A stretch of DNA of 64,000 nt, taken from Burkholderiales bacterium RIFCSPHIGHO2_01_FULL_63_240 (GTDB taxonomy: Bacteria > Pseudomonadota > Gammaproteobacteria > Burkholderiales > Burkholderiaceae_C). The notes beneath the pieces were generated by a model, which had not been told where the DNA came from, did not search any database, and was given only the letters and a program-made list of their open reading frames with translations. This document shows, in pieces, positions 23,229 to 35,636 of the stretch (position 1 is its first letter; each line of letters starts with the position of its first letter). Both the position numbers and the translations under genes were made by a program. The stretch is from the NCBI GenBank assembly GCA_001770725.1, contig MERU01000007.1:420924-484923 (forward strand). Direction: 5' to 3'.

Positions 23229-24884
23229 ATGCCGCGCTGGCTGATCCGACTCAACGAGCACCTGCCCATCCGCTATGCGGCGTGGGCCATGGCCTGGCTG
23301 CTGCTGGCCTGGGGCCTGTGTCGCTGGGCGCGTGCGCCAGGGTGGGCGGCCGGCCTGCTCATCGTCGTCGGTGGCGGGCTGGTGCTGCTGGGCTTCAACG
23401 ACATGCGCCAGCGTGCCCGCTCGGTGCTGCGCAACTACCCGGTCATCGGGCACATGCGCTACCTGCTGGAGTTCATCCGCCCCGAGATCCGCCAGTACTT
23501 CATCGAAAGCGACAACGAAGCGGCGCCCTTTTCACGCCAGCAGCGTTCGCTCGTCTACCAGCGCGCCAAGGGCGAGCCCGACAAGCGGCCCTTCGGCACG
23601 CAGCGCGACGTCGGGGCCAATGGCTACGAATGGCTCAGCCACTCGATCAGCCCGACCCAGCTGCCCTCGCACGATTTCCGCGTGACGATCGGCGCGGGCG
23701 GCTCGTCGTGCACCCAGCCTTACAGCGCCAGCATCTTCAACATCTCGGCGATGAGCTTCGGCGCCTTGAGCGCCAACGCCGTGCTGGCCCTCAACGGCGG
23801 CGCCCGCAAAGGTGGCTTCGCTCATGACACCGGCGAAGGCTCGATCAGCCGCTACCACCGCGAGCCGGGCGGCGACCTGATCTGGGAGATCGGCTCAGGC
23901 TACTTCGGTTGCCGCACCGCCGATGGCCATTTCGACGAAACCCGCTTCGCCGCCAACGCGCGCGAGCCTCAGGTCAAGCTGATCGAACTCAAGATCAGCC
24001 AGGGAGCCAAACCCGGCCACGGCGGCCTGCTGCCAGGCCCGAAGGTGACGCCCGAGATCGCCGAAGCGCGCGAGGTGCCGGTGGGGCAGGACTGCGTCTC
24101 GCCCGCGCGGCACAGCGCCTTCTCGACGCCCACCGAGATGATGCAGTTCATCGAGCGCTTGCGGCAGCTCTCGGGTGGCAAGCCGGTGGGCTTCAAGTTC
24201 TGCATGGGCCACCCCTGGGAGTGGTTCGCGATGGTCAAGGCCATGCGTGAAACCGGTTTCTGGCCGGACTTCATCGTCGTCGACGGGGCCGAAGGCGGCA
24301 CGGGTGCGGCACCGCTGGAGTTCACCGATCACGTGGGGGCGCCCTTGCAGGAGGGCCTGCTGCTGGTGCACAACACGCTGGTGGGCCTGGGCGAGCGCCA
24401 CCGCGTGAAGATCGGCTGCGCGGGCAAGGTCATCAGCTCATTCGACATCGCGCGCATGATGGCGCTGGGCGCCGACTGGTGCAATTCGGCGCGTGGCTTC
24501 ATGTTCGCGCTGGGCTGCATCCAGGCGCAGGCTTGCCACACTGGCCATTGCCCCACGGGCGTGACCACGCAAGACCCCCTGCGCCAGCGCGCCCTGGTGG
24601 TGCCGGACAAGGCCGATCGGGTGTACCGCTACCACCAGCTGACCCTGCATGCCCTGCAGGAGCTCGTCCAGGCGGCCGGTCTGCACCACCCGAACGACAT
24701 CACAGCCGATCACATCGTGCGGCGCGTCTCGGGCGTGGAGGTCAAGCGCCTGTCCAACCTGCTGCCTTACACGAAGGCGGGCGAGTTGCTGGCGGCCGAA
24801 CGCGGTGCGATCCCGTTCAACCAACCCGTGTTCGAGCAGTACTGGATGCGCGCGCGCGCAGACTCGTTCGAGCTGCGCGACTGA
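23229..24884 (+). CDS. FMN-binding glutamate synthase (GltB-like) family protein
   Basis: Two N-terminal TM segments; [68 protein letters not shown]. Confidence 0.88.
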   Translation: MPRWLIRLNEHLPIRYAAWAMAWLLLAWGLCRWARAPGWAAGLLIVVGGGLVLLGFNDMRQRARSVLRNYPVIGHMRYLLEFIRPEIRQYFIESDNEAAPFSRQQRSLVYQRAKGEPDKRPFGTQRDVGANGYEWLSHSISPTQLPSHDFRVTIGAGGSSCTQPYSASIFNISAMSFGALSANAVLALNGGARKGGFAHDTGEGSISRYHREPGGDLIWEIGSGYFGCRTADGHFDETRFAANAREPQVKLIELKISQGAKPGHGGLLPGPKVTPEIAEAREVPVGQDCVSPARHSAFSTPTEMMQFIERLRQLSGGKPVGFKFCMGHPWEWFAMVKAMRETGFWPDFIVVDGAEGGTGAAPLEFTDHVGAPLQEGLLLVHNTLVGLGERHRVKIGCAGKVISSFDIARMMALGADWCNSARGFMFALGCIQAQACHTGHCPTGVTTQDPLRQRALVVPDKADRVYRYHQLTLHALQELVQAAGLHHPNDITADHIVRRVSGVEVKRLSNLLPYTKAGELLAAERGAIPFNQPVFEQYWMRARADSFELRD

Positions 24885-24886
24885 GC

Positions 24887-25507
24887 TCAGGCCTTGGGCG
24901 GCGCCGTGTCGGCGAAGCCGGGGCGCTGCTCGAGCTTCTCGAACAGGCGCGCCAGGTTGGGGTGGTCGCCGCGCCAGTCGATCTCCGGGAAGCGGAAATC
25001 CAGGTAGCCCAGCGCGCAGCCCACGCAGATGTCGGCCAGGCTGTGGTGGATGCCGGTGCACCAGGCGCGGTCACCCAGGCCCTGGCTCATGGCCTTGAGG
25101 CTGGCGTGCACCTTGCCGATCTGGCGGTCGATCCAGGCCTGGCTGCGCTGGGCCTCGGTGCGGCCGACCCAAGTGGCTTCCATGCGCGCCAGGATGGCGG
25201 CATCGAGCAGGCCGTCGGCCAGGGCTTCCCAGGTGCGCACCTCCACGCGCTCGCGGCCGCTCAGGGGGATGAGCTTGCCCACGGGCGAGAGGGTGTCGAC
25301 GTATTCGACGATCACGCGCGAGTCGAAGACGGCCTCGCCGCCTTCCATCACCAGGCAGGGCACTTTGCCCAGCGGGTTGGAGGTGGCGATGGTGGTGTCA
25401 GCGGCCCACACGTCCTCCACTTCGAATTTGTAGTCGAGCTTCTTCTCGGCCAGCACGATGCGTACCTTGCGGACGAAGGGGCTGGTCAGGGATCCGATCA
25501 GTTTCAT
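24887..25507 (-). CDS. Glutathione S-transferase family protein
   Basis: MKLIGSLTSPFVRKVRIVLAEKKLDYKFEVEDVW...NPLGKVPCLVMEGGEAVFDSRVIVEY. Confidence 0.9.
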   Translation of the reverse strand: MKLIGSLTSPFVRKVRIVLAEKKLDYKFEVEDVWAADTTIATSNPLGKVPCLVMEGGEAVFDSRVIVEYVDTLSPVGKLIPLSGRERVEVRTWEALADGLLDAAILARMEATWVGRTEAQRSQAWIDRQIGKVHASLKAMSQGLGDRAWCTGIHHSLADICVGCALGYLDFRFPEIDWRGDHPNLARLFEKLEQRPGFADTAPPKA

Positions 25508-25715
25508 TCTGTGTCGCGATGTGTGTTTGCGTCGGATTTTATCTGCCGCTTGCCCGGCTGTCCGGAACCCCCTTGAACGCCCCTGGGAACCCGCCCATGC
25601 GGGGGGATGTTCAAGGGCCTGCGAGAATCACCCCATTACATTTGTCGCAGTTGCGAACATCCTGTGCGCCTGTTCTGCGCAGCCTGTTCACCGTTCCGAT
25701 CTCAAGGGGCCCGCG

Positions 25716-28317
<2,602 letters not shown>

Positions 28318-28374
28318 CGTGTGATCTGAGGCGGCGGGGGCGGTCAACCGGCCCCCCCTGCATGGATGGCGCGA

Positions 28375-28392
28375 CTCCCTAGCCGTAGGGAG
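28375..28392 (+). promoter_or_regulatory. Inverted repeat CTCCCTA-GCCG-TAGGGAG upstream of PEP-CTERM gene
   Basis: Perfect 7-bp arms; abuts the -35 position of a candidate TACAGT -10 at 28415-28420. Confidence 0.5.
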
Positions 28393-28461
28393 GGTGGCCT
28401 GACCACGCGGTTCCTACAGTGGCGGTGTCTCTCAGCACATCGATCACATCAGGAGCTCTGC

Positions 28462-29175
28462 ATGTCCCATCCGTCGTTTCCCCTCGACCGCGCTTTTCGC
28501 TCGTTCCGTCCTTTGGCCGCCGCCCTGGCTGCTTCGCTGACCCTGCTTGCCCACACGGGCGCACAGGCCGTTGCGCTGACCGAACCTGTCTCACCCGCGA
28601 ATTTCGCGGACACCGCTCTGCCCGGCACGACAGCCGCCGCCCGCCCTGAGTTGGCCGGCACCGTGCTCGAAGACGTCATCACGGCCTTCAGCTTCGAGGG
28701 CATCACCGGCACGGTGCAGAACCGCGTGGTTCGAGAAGCCGGCTCGGGCACGCTCGACTTCTACTGGAAGATCAATGTCGATCGCATGGAGCCCACGGTG
28801 GGCGTGTCGGCCTTTCGCCTGACCGATTTCGGCTACGGCAACCTGACCGATGCCGACTGGCGCATCGACGGCTTGGGTTCGGTGGCGCCGGACACCGCCC
28901 GCCTGTTCAGTGAATCTGGCCAACCAGGCGGCAGCATCAACTTCCTCTTCGACTCGGCGGTGAATGCGGGCAGCCAATCCAGGTTCTTCTTCCTGCGCAC
29001 CACGGCGACCACCTACAGCCAGTCGGCGAGCTTTGACCTGCTGGGCGGCCCTGGGCAGGCCCTGTCGCCCGTCTACAGCACCTTTGCGCCGGCGGTGCCC
29101 GAGCCTGGCGCGCATGCCCTGGTCTTCACGGGCCTGGCTGCGGTCGCGCTGTTGGCCCGTCGCCGTCGGGGCTGA
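28462..29175 (+). CDS. PEP-CTERM sorting domain protein
   Basis: Signal peptide and C-terminal VPEPGAHALVFTGLAAVALLARRRRG. Confidence 0.88.
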   Translation: MSHPSFPLDRAFRSFRPLAAALAASLTLLAHTGAQAVALTEPVSPANFADTALPGTTAAARPELAGTVLEDVITAFSFEGITGTVQNRVVREAGSGTLDFYWKINVDRMEPTVGVSAFRLTDFGYGNLTDADWRIDGLGSVAPDTARLFSESGQPGGSINFLFDSAVNAGSQSRFFFLRTTATTYSQSASFDLLGGPGQALSPVYSTFAPAVPEPGAHALVFTGLAAVALLARRRRG

Positions 29176-29213
29176 GCCAGCCGGGGGGCGGGGCGCGCCG
29201 GTAAAATGGCGCC

Positions 29214-30053
29214 ATGAACTTCACCGATCAGCTCGCGCAAGCACAGCGCCTCAACGACTCTTTGCTTTGCGTGGGCCTGGACCCCGAGCCCTCGAAGTTC
29301 CCGGGCGCCTGGAAGGGCCAGCCTGATCGGATCTGCGATTTCTGCGCGGCCATCGTCGACGCCACGAAGGACCTGGTCTGCGCCTTCAAGCCGCAGATCG
29401 CCTACTTCGCGGCCCACCGCGCCGAAGATCAGCTCGAGCGCCTGATGGCGCACATGCGCCGCGTGGCGCCCAACGTGCCCGTCATCCTCGACGCCAAGCG
29501 CGGCGACATCGGCTCGACCGCCGACCAGTACGCGCACGAGGCTTTCACCCGCTACCAGGCCGACGCCGTCACGCTGTCGCCCTTCATGGGCTTCGACACG
29601 ATGGAGCCCTTCCTGAAGTACCCGGGCAAGGGCGTGATCCTGCTGTGCCGCACCTCCAACCCGGGTGGCTCCGACCTGCAGAACCTGCGCCTGGCCGACA
29701 TCGAGGGCCAGCCGCGCGTGTACGAGCACATCGCCAAGCAGGCGCAAGGGCCCTGGAACACCAATGGCCAGATGGGCCTGGTGGTGGGCGCGACCTTCCC
29801 CGAAGAGATCGCTCGCGTGCGCGAGCTGGCGCCCACCTTGCCGCTGCTGATCCCTGGCGTAGGAGCGCAGGGCGGTGATGCCGCGGCCACCGTCAAGGCG
29901 GGCCTCAGGACCGACGCGAGCGGCGTCATCACCGGCACCATCGTCGTCAACAGCTCGCGCGCCGTGCTGTACGCCAGCAATGGTGACGACTTCGCCAGCG
30001 CCGCCCGCCGCGTGGCCCAGCAAACGCGTGACTCGCTCAACGCCGCGCGCTGA
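29214..30053 (+). CDS. pyrF: Orotidine 5'-phosphate decarboxylase
   Basis: [30 protein letters not shown]...; [18 protein letters not shown]. Confidence 0.96.
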   Translation: MNFTDQLAQAQRLNDSLLCVGLDPEPSKFPGAWKGQPDRICDFCAAIVDATKDLVCAFKPQIAYFAAHRAEDQLERLMAHMRRVAPNVPVILDAKRGDIGSTADQYAHEAFTRYQADAVTLSPFMGFDTMEPFLKYPGKGVILLCRTSNPGGSDLQNLRLADIEGQPRVYEHIAKQAQGPWNTNGQMGLVVGATFPEEIARVRELAPTLPLLIPGVGAQGGDAAATVKAGLRTDASGVITGTIVVNSSRAVLYASNGDDFASAARRVAQQTRDSLNAAR

Positions 30054-30168
30054 GCCTGAGGCAAAGGCCGGTTCTGTGGGGCGTTGACGGCCCTGCCCGG
30101 GCTTGGGGCGGCGTTCGAGCGGCATGCGCCACAATGCGTGATCCCTCCGACACAGGACCTCACCTGCC

Positions 30169-31467
30169 ATGTCCGCCGCGCCCGACACCCCGCCTGATTC
30201 CCCCAAGCCTTCGGTCAGCGCCCTGAGCCAGTTGCGCATCGACCGCGGCCACACCGGGGCCGCCGCACCACGCCGCAACTGGTGGCCCGTGGCCCTGGCC
30301 GCCGTGGTGCTGGTGGGTGGCGTGGCCTGGTGGCTGGCACCCAAGCCGGTGGCGGTGCAAACGGCCGCCGTGGTCACCAGCACCCCTTCGCAGCAATTCG
30401 TGCAGCTCACGGCCTCGGGCTACGTGGTGGCGCAACGCCGTGCGGCGGTGGCGTCCAAGGCCACCGGCCGCTTGATCGAGCTGAACGTGCGCGAGGGCTC
30501 GGTGGTCAAGCAAGGTGCGCTGATCGCCAGGCTGGACGCGAGCGATGTGCGCGCGGCCATCGTCGCGGCGCAAGCGGGCGTGCGCCAGGCCGAAGCCGGC
30601 GTGCGCCAGGCCGAGGTCGAGCTGGCCAATGCCGAGGCCGAACTGGTGCGCAGCCAGGGCCTGCAGGCGCAGGGCTTCATCTCGCCGCAGGCGGTCGATG
30701 CCGTGCAGACCCGCGCCAAGGCCGCGCGTGCCTCGGTGTCTTCGGCCAAGGCCACGCTGGAGGTCGCGCGTGCGCAGGTGGGTGTGCAGCGCGTGGCCGA
30801 AGATTTCACCGAGATCCGCGCGCCCTTCGATGGCGTGGTGCTGGTCAAGAACGCCAACGTGGGCGACATCATCACGCCGCTGTCGAGTGCCGCCGGCACC
30901 CAAGGCGCTGTCGTGACCATGGCCGACATGCGCACGCTGGAGGTCGAGGCCGACGTGTCCGAGGGCAGCCTGTCGAAGGCGCGCATCGGCCAGCCGGTGG
31001 AGATCATGCTCGACGCCTTGCCGGGTGTGCGTTTCATGGGCGAGGTCGGTGGCCTGGTGCCAACGGTGGACCGCGCCAAGGCCACGGTGACCGTCAAGGT
31101 CCGCTTCGCCAAGCTCGACGAGCGCATCCTCCCCGAGATGAGCGCGAAGGTGAACTTCCTGTCCAGGCCCATCACGGTGGCCGATCAGCAGCCTGTGCTG
31201 GCGGTGCCGCCCAAGGCCCTGCACGAGGTGGACGGGCGCACGGTGCTGTGGCGGGTGAAGGCCGGTGCGAACGAAGGCGGTTCGGCCCAGCCGCTGCAGG
31301 TCGAGGCCGTGGCCGTGAAGGCCGGTCGCACGCTGGGTGATGTGCGCGAGGTGCTGCCCGCCGAGCCCGCTGCGTCGGCAGCGCTGAAGGCGGGTGATCA
31401 GGTGGTGACTGGCTCGCCACGCCCCCTGAAGAGCGCAGACCTGGTCAAAGCCGCCGACGGTGAGTGA
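30169..31467 (+). CDS. HlyD/MFP-family efflux periplasmic adaptor
   Basis: Single N-terminal TM, biotinyl-lipoyl-like (VASKATGRLIELNVREGSVVKQGALIARLDASD) and coiled-coil regions. Confidence 0.9.
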   Translation: MSAAPDTPPDSPKPSVSALSQLRIDRGHTGAAAPRRNWWPVALAAVVLVGGVAWWLAPKPVAVQTAAVVTSTPSQQFVQLTASGYVVAQRRAAVASKATGRLIELNVREGSVVKQGALIARLDASDVRAAIVAAQAGVRQAEAGVRQAEVELANAEAELVRSQGLQAQGFISPQAVDAVQTRAKAARASVSSAKATLEVARAQVGVQRVAEDFTEIRAPFDGVVLVKNANVGDIITPLSSAAGTQGAVVTMADMRTLEVEADVSEGSLSKARIGQPVEIMLDALPGVRFMGEVGGLVPTVDRAKATVTVKVRFAKLDERILPEMSAKVNFLSRPITVADQQPVLAVPPKALHEVDGRTVLWRVKAGANEGGSAQPLQVEAVAVKAGRTLGDVREVLPAEPAASAALKAGDQVVTGSPRPLKSADLVKAADGE

Positions 31468-31476
31468 GGCGCCAGC

Positions 31477-32634
31477 ATGTTCCTGCTGCGCCTGCTGCTC
31501 AAGAACGCCTTCCGGCACCGCCTGCGCACCTTGCTGACCATGGTGGGCCTGGTGGTGGCCATCTCGGCGTTCGGGCTGCTGCGCACCATCGTCGACGCCT
31601 GGTACGCGGGGGTGGACGCCACGTCGAGCACGCGCCTGATCACCCGCAGCGCCATCTCGCTGACCTTCCCGCTGCCGCTGAACTACGCCGAGCGCATCCG
31701 CGCGGTCGAGGGCGTCAGCGGCATCTCCTGGGCCAACTGGTTCGGTGGCATCTACATCACCGAGCGAAATTTCTTTGCGCAGTTCGCGGTCGATGCGCCC
31801 AGCTACCTGGCCCTGTACCCCGAGTTCAAGCTGGACGACGCCGAGAAGCAGGCCTTCTTCCGTGACCGGCAAGGTGCGGTGGTGGGCCGCAAGCTGGCCG
31901 CCAAGTTCGGCTGGAAGCTGGGCGACACGGTGGCCTTGCGCGGCACCATCTACCCGGGCACCTGGCGCTTCACCATCCGCGGCATCTACCAGGGCGCCGA
32001 CGCCAAGACCGACGAGCAGCAGATGTTCATCCACTGGCAGCGCGTGGCCGATTCGGTGCGCGCGCGGCTGGGCAGCAAGGCCGACTTCGTGGGCGTGTAC
32101 ATCGCGCGCATCCACGACCCGAACCAGGCGCCTCAGGTGTCGCAGCGCATCGATGCGCTGTTCGCCAACTCGCTGGCCGAGACGCTGACCGAGACCGAGA
32201 AGGCCTTCCAGCTCAGCTTCGTGTCGATGAGCGAGGCCATCTTGCTGGCGGTGCGGGCGGTGAGCTTCATCATCATCCTGATCATCATGGCGGTGATGGC
32301 CAACACGATGACGATGACCGCGCGCGAGCGGCTGGCCGAGTACGCCACGCTCAAGGCGCTGGGTTTTCGGCCCGGCTTCGTGGTCAAGCTGCTGTTCGGC
32401 GAGAGCCTGCTGATCGCCTTGATCGGCGGCGGGCTGGGCATCGCGCTGACCTTCCCGATGGCCGAAGCCTTCGTGAAGGCAGCGGGCACGCTGTTCCCGA
32501 TCTTCCGGGTGTCGGAATTGACGGTGGCGCTGCAGGTGCTGGCCGCGCTGGTGGTCGGCGGCGTGTCGGCTGCCTGGCCGGCCTGGAAGATGTCCCGCAT
32601 CGACATCGTTCAGGGATTGCGCCACGTGGCGTGA
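31477..32634 (+). CDS. FtsX/MacB-like ABC transporter permease
   Basis: N-terminal TM RLRTLLTMVGLVVAISAFGLL, periplasmic MacB-PCD-like domain, C-terminal TMs with RERLAEYATLKALGFRPGFVVKLLFGESLLIALIGG. Confidence 0.9.
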   Translation: MFLLRLLLKNAFRHRLRTLLTMVGLVVAISAFGLLRTIVDAWYAGVDATSSTRLITRSAISLTFPLPLNYAERIRAVEGVSGISWANWFGGIYITERNFFAQFAVDAPSYLALYPEFKLDDAEKQAFFRDRQGAVVGRKLAAKFGWKLGDTVALRGTIYPGTWRFTIRGIYQGADAKTDEQQMFIHWQRVADSVRARLGSKADFVGVYIARIHDPNQAPQVSQRIDALFANSLAETLTETEKAFQLSFVSMSEAILLAVRAVSFIIILIIMAVMANTMTMTARERLAEYATLKALGFRPGFVVKLLFGESLLIALIGGGLGIALTFPMAEAFVKAAGTLFPIFRVSELTVALQVLAALVVGGVSAAWPAWKMSRIDIVQGLRHVA

Positions 32635-32684
32635 TGTGTCAGCCTGCTCAGGGCTGCGCCCCTCGGTGTTTGGAGGATTACCCG

Positions 32685-32708
32685 CAACTGTCAGGCAGCT
32701 GACAGTTG
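32685..32708 (+). promoter_or_regulatory. Perfect 10-bp inverted repeat CAACTGTCAG-GCAG-CTGACAGTTG
   Basis: 24-bp palindrome upstream of the beta-helix/cytochrome gene. Confidence 0.6.
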
Positions 32709-32809
32709 GTCCGCGGGCGTGGGCCTAGCCTTGCGCGGACCCACCGGAACAAGGCGCCGTGCACGGGATGTGCGCCGGGGCCGCCGACGACAACTTCAGG
32801 AGGACACCG

Positions 32810-35587
32810 ATGAAGCGCTTGCTTTCCCTGGCCTGCATGTTGATGAGCCTGGCCTGCGTGCAACTGGCCCAGGCTGCGATCCCGAAAGTCTGGCGCATCG
32901 AGCCAGGCTCGAACGCCTCGGCCGAAACGCTCAAGGCCATCTTCTATGCCAGCGAAGGCGACACCGTCGAGTTCGCGGCCGGCACCTTCAACTTCCCCAG
33001 CGGCCTGATCATCCATGGCAAGCGTGGCCTGACCATCCGTGGCGCGGGCAAGGACAAGACCAAGCTCAGCTTCCTGAACAGCAACACCGCCGAAGGCATC
33101 AATGCTTCGCACTGTGAAGGCATCACCATCGAGGACCTGGAGGTCATCGACACCCCGGGCAACGGCATCCGCATCTACCGCTCGAAGTACGTGACGCTGC
33201 GGCGCATCAAGGCCGGCTGGAGCGACGCTGACCCTGTGGCTGCGGGCTACCAGGTCAAGCCCAGCAATGGCTTCTACGCAATCTACCCAGTGATGGTGCA
33301 GCAGCTGCTGGTGGAAGACACCTACTCCTACGGCTCGGTCGATGCGGGCCTGTACGTGGGCCAGTCGAGCGATGTGATCGTGCGTCGCAACGAAGCCCGC
33401 TACAACGTGATCGGCATCGAGCTGGAAAACGTGCAGCGCGGCCTGGTCGAGCAGAACCTGGCCACCGAGAACACCGCGGGCTTCCTGGCCTACGACCTCG
33501 AAGGCCTGTCGCAGTATGGCGATGGCAACGTGGTGCGCAACAACCGCTTCATCAACAACAACACCAAGAACTTCGGCGCGGCCGGCTTCGTCAAGGACGC
33601 GCCCCCGGGCACCGGCGCCATCATCGCCGCGCAGGACAACCTCGAGTTCTACGGCAACGAGATCGCCGACAACCGCACGGCCGGCCTGCTGGTCGTGAAC
33701 TACGGCTTCGTCAACCACAAAGCCACCGACAAGAAGCTGGACTTCTTCAACGAGGCGCTCAACATCCACCACAACACCTTCCGCCACAACGGCTACAAGC
33801 CGCCGATGCTCGACATCAACGACGCCTCGACCACGATCACGGCGCTGATCTGGCTCAAGGGTGGCGGCATCTCGGCGCACATCCTGACCGACGGCCAGGT
33901 CGACAAGCTGGGCGAGTGCGGCGCCTACCCGGTCGACAAGGACGGCATCTCTCTGAAGCTGCCCAACCCGGGCGAGAAGGACCGCGTCAACCCACGCCAG
34001 ACCACGCTGGGCGGCCCGAACTACGGCCTGAGCGACCCGATGCCGGGCTGCCACTTCACCGACTGGAAGTTCAACATCAGCTACAACTGGCTGCTGGGCA
34101 AGCAGGGCGCGTTGCGCGACGACCTGCGCGTGTGCATCACCGACAACCAGTACGACCTGTCCACGCTGCCCTACCTGAACGCCAACGTGAAGAACAGCGA
34201 TTTCACCGACCTGGCGAACTTCAAGCTGGGCGACCGCAACCTGCTGCGCCACCAGTGCAAGCTCAAGAGCGTGCCGCTGCCGGTGCTCAAGCTGCCCTAT
34301 GTGCTGCCCGGCGACGTGGTGACCCAGCCCACGCAGGAAGAGTCGCAGCAGGCCTGCGCCGCATCGCCCAAGACGGCGGTGAACTTCGAGCTGGCCGCGC
34401 GCCACAACTGCCCGACGCTGGAGGCTTACGGCCTGTTCAACAACGAGCAGGACCCGCGTGACCAGCCGCGTGGCAATGGCATGCACTACGAGCTCACGTC
34501 CACGCTGTTCACCAACCACGCGAGCAAGTACCGATTCCTCTTCATCCCGCCGGGCAAGGCCGCGCAGTACCGCGATGGCAAGACGGGCTTCAAGACCACG
34601 CAGCCCGCCGGCGCCGGCACGGGCAACTGGTACCCGGCGGCCGATGTGCCGGCCGAGAGCCTGGCCACACTGGCCTTCCCGACGGGCACCATCATCGCCA
34701 AGACATTCACCTTCCGGCGCGAGGACGCGGCCGGCAAGCTGCTGGCCGAAGACATCATCGAGACGCGCCTGCTCATCAAGCGCGAAGGCCCCGAAGGCCC
34801 GTTCTGGATCGGCCTGCCCTATGTGTGGGAGAAGGAGGTCAGCGGCCGCATGGTGGCGAAGCTGACGCCGCAGGGCCGCGAGGTCTCGGGCCGCTACGAC
34901 TACCTCGATCAGGACCCCGACGTGCGCGACGCCAAGGGCCAGCGCGTGCGCTACACGGGCGATGTGGCGCAGTACAGCGTGCCCTCGGCCATGGCCTGCG
35001 TGGTCTGTCACGGCTCCGACCGCTCGGGCGAGGGTGGGGCGGTGCCCATCGGCCCGAAGGCGCGCTTCCTCAACCGCCTGAACCCGCGCCTGGGCAACCA
35101 AAACCAGCTTCAGTACATGAAGGCGCAAGGCCTGTTGACCGGCCTGCCCACCTCCATGGCGGCGGTCGAGCGCGCGCCGAAGTGGAACGTGCCGGGCGAC
35201 AGCGGTCAGCCCGCGGGCACGGCCGCCGACATCCAGGCGCGTGCGCGTTCCTACCTCGAGGCCAACTGCGCTTCGTGCCACAACCCGGGTGGCGAGGCGG
35301 CGAACTCGGGCCTGTTCCTGCAGCTGTCGGGCCCCTTGACCCAGCAAAGTGGCGTCTGCAAGAAGCCGGTGGCCGCGGGCCGGGGCGCGGGCGGCATCCA
35401 GCACGACCTGGTGCCGGGCAAGCCAGAAGCATCGATCCTGCTGTACCGCATGGCATCGAGCGAGAACGGCGTGCGCATGCCGACGCTGGGCCGCACGATC
35501 CAGCACGCCGAAGCGGTCACCTTCATCAGCGAATGGATCAAGGTCATGCAGGTGGACGACACGGCGCTGGCGCAGTCCTGCCAGTGA
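32810..35587 (+). CDS. Fused right-handed parallel beta-helix domain + diheme c-type cytochrome domain, secreted
   Basis: Signal peptide; N-terminal half with beta-helix turns (VIVRRNEARYNVIGIELENVQRGLVEQNLATENTAGFLAYDLEG); C-terminal half with CVVCH and CASCH heme motifs. Confidence 0.85.
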   Translation: MKRLLSLACMLMSLACVQLAQAAIPKVWRIEPGSNASAETLKAIFYASEGDTVEFAAGTFNFPSGLIIHGKRGLTIRGAGKDKTKLSFLNSNTAEGINASHCEGITIEDLEVIDTPGNGIRIYRSKYVTLRRIKAGWSDADPVAAGYQVKPSNGFYAIYPVMVQQLLVEDTYSYGSVDAGLYVGQSSDVIVRRNEARYNVIGIELENVQRGLVEQNLATENTAGFLAYDLEGLSQYGDGNVVRNNRFINNNTKNFGAAGFVKDAPPGTGAIIAAQDNLEFYGNEIADNRTAGLLVVNYGFVNHKATDKKLDFFNEALNIHHNTFRHNGYKPPMLDINDASTTITALIWLKGGGISAHILTDGQVDKLGECGAYPVDKDGISLKLPNPGEKDRVNPRQTTLGGPNYGLSDPMPGCHFTDWKFNISYNWLLGKQGALRDDLRVCITDNQYDLSTLPYLNANVKNSDFTDLANFKLGDRNLLRHQCKLKSVPLPVLKLPYVLPGDVVTQPTQEESQQACAASPKTAVNFELAARHNCPTLEAYGLFNNEQDPRDQPRGNGMHYELTSTLFTNHASKYRFLFIPPGKAAQYRDGKTGFKTTQPAGAGTGNWYPAADVPAESLATLAFPTGTIIAKTFTFRREDAAGKLLAEDIIETRLLIKREGPEGPFWIGLPYVWEKEVSGRMVAKLTPQGREVSGRYDYLDQDPDVRDAKGQRVRYTGDVAQYSVPSAMACVVCHGSDRSGEGGAVPIGPKARFLNRLNPRLGNQNQLQYMKAQGLLTGLPTSMAAVERAPKWNVPGDSGQPAGTAADIQARARSYLEANCASCHNPGGEAANSGLFLQLSGPLTQQSGVCKKPVAAGRGAGGIQHDLVPGKPEASILLYRMASSENGVRMPTLGRTIQHAEAVTFISEWIKVMQVDDTALAQSCQ

Positions 35588-35602
35588 GGTGATTCGGAAC
35601 GG

Positions 35603-35630
35603 TTGAACGGGCGCGAGCCTGGCGCACAAT
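35603..35630 (+). promoter_or_regulatory. Candidate sigma70 promoter TTGAAC-N16-CACAAT, 6 nt before the ATG
   Basis: -35/-10 match placed so that the +1 would be near the start codon. Confidence 0.45.
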
Positions 35631-35636
35631 GCCGCC

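Noticed and set aside
30160-32625. 821-aa minus-strand ORF opposite the adaptor/permease genes
   Set aside because: Antisense shadow ORF with His/Gly/Arg-rich composition; the plus strand has clear adaptor and permease domains.
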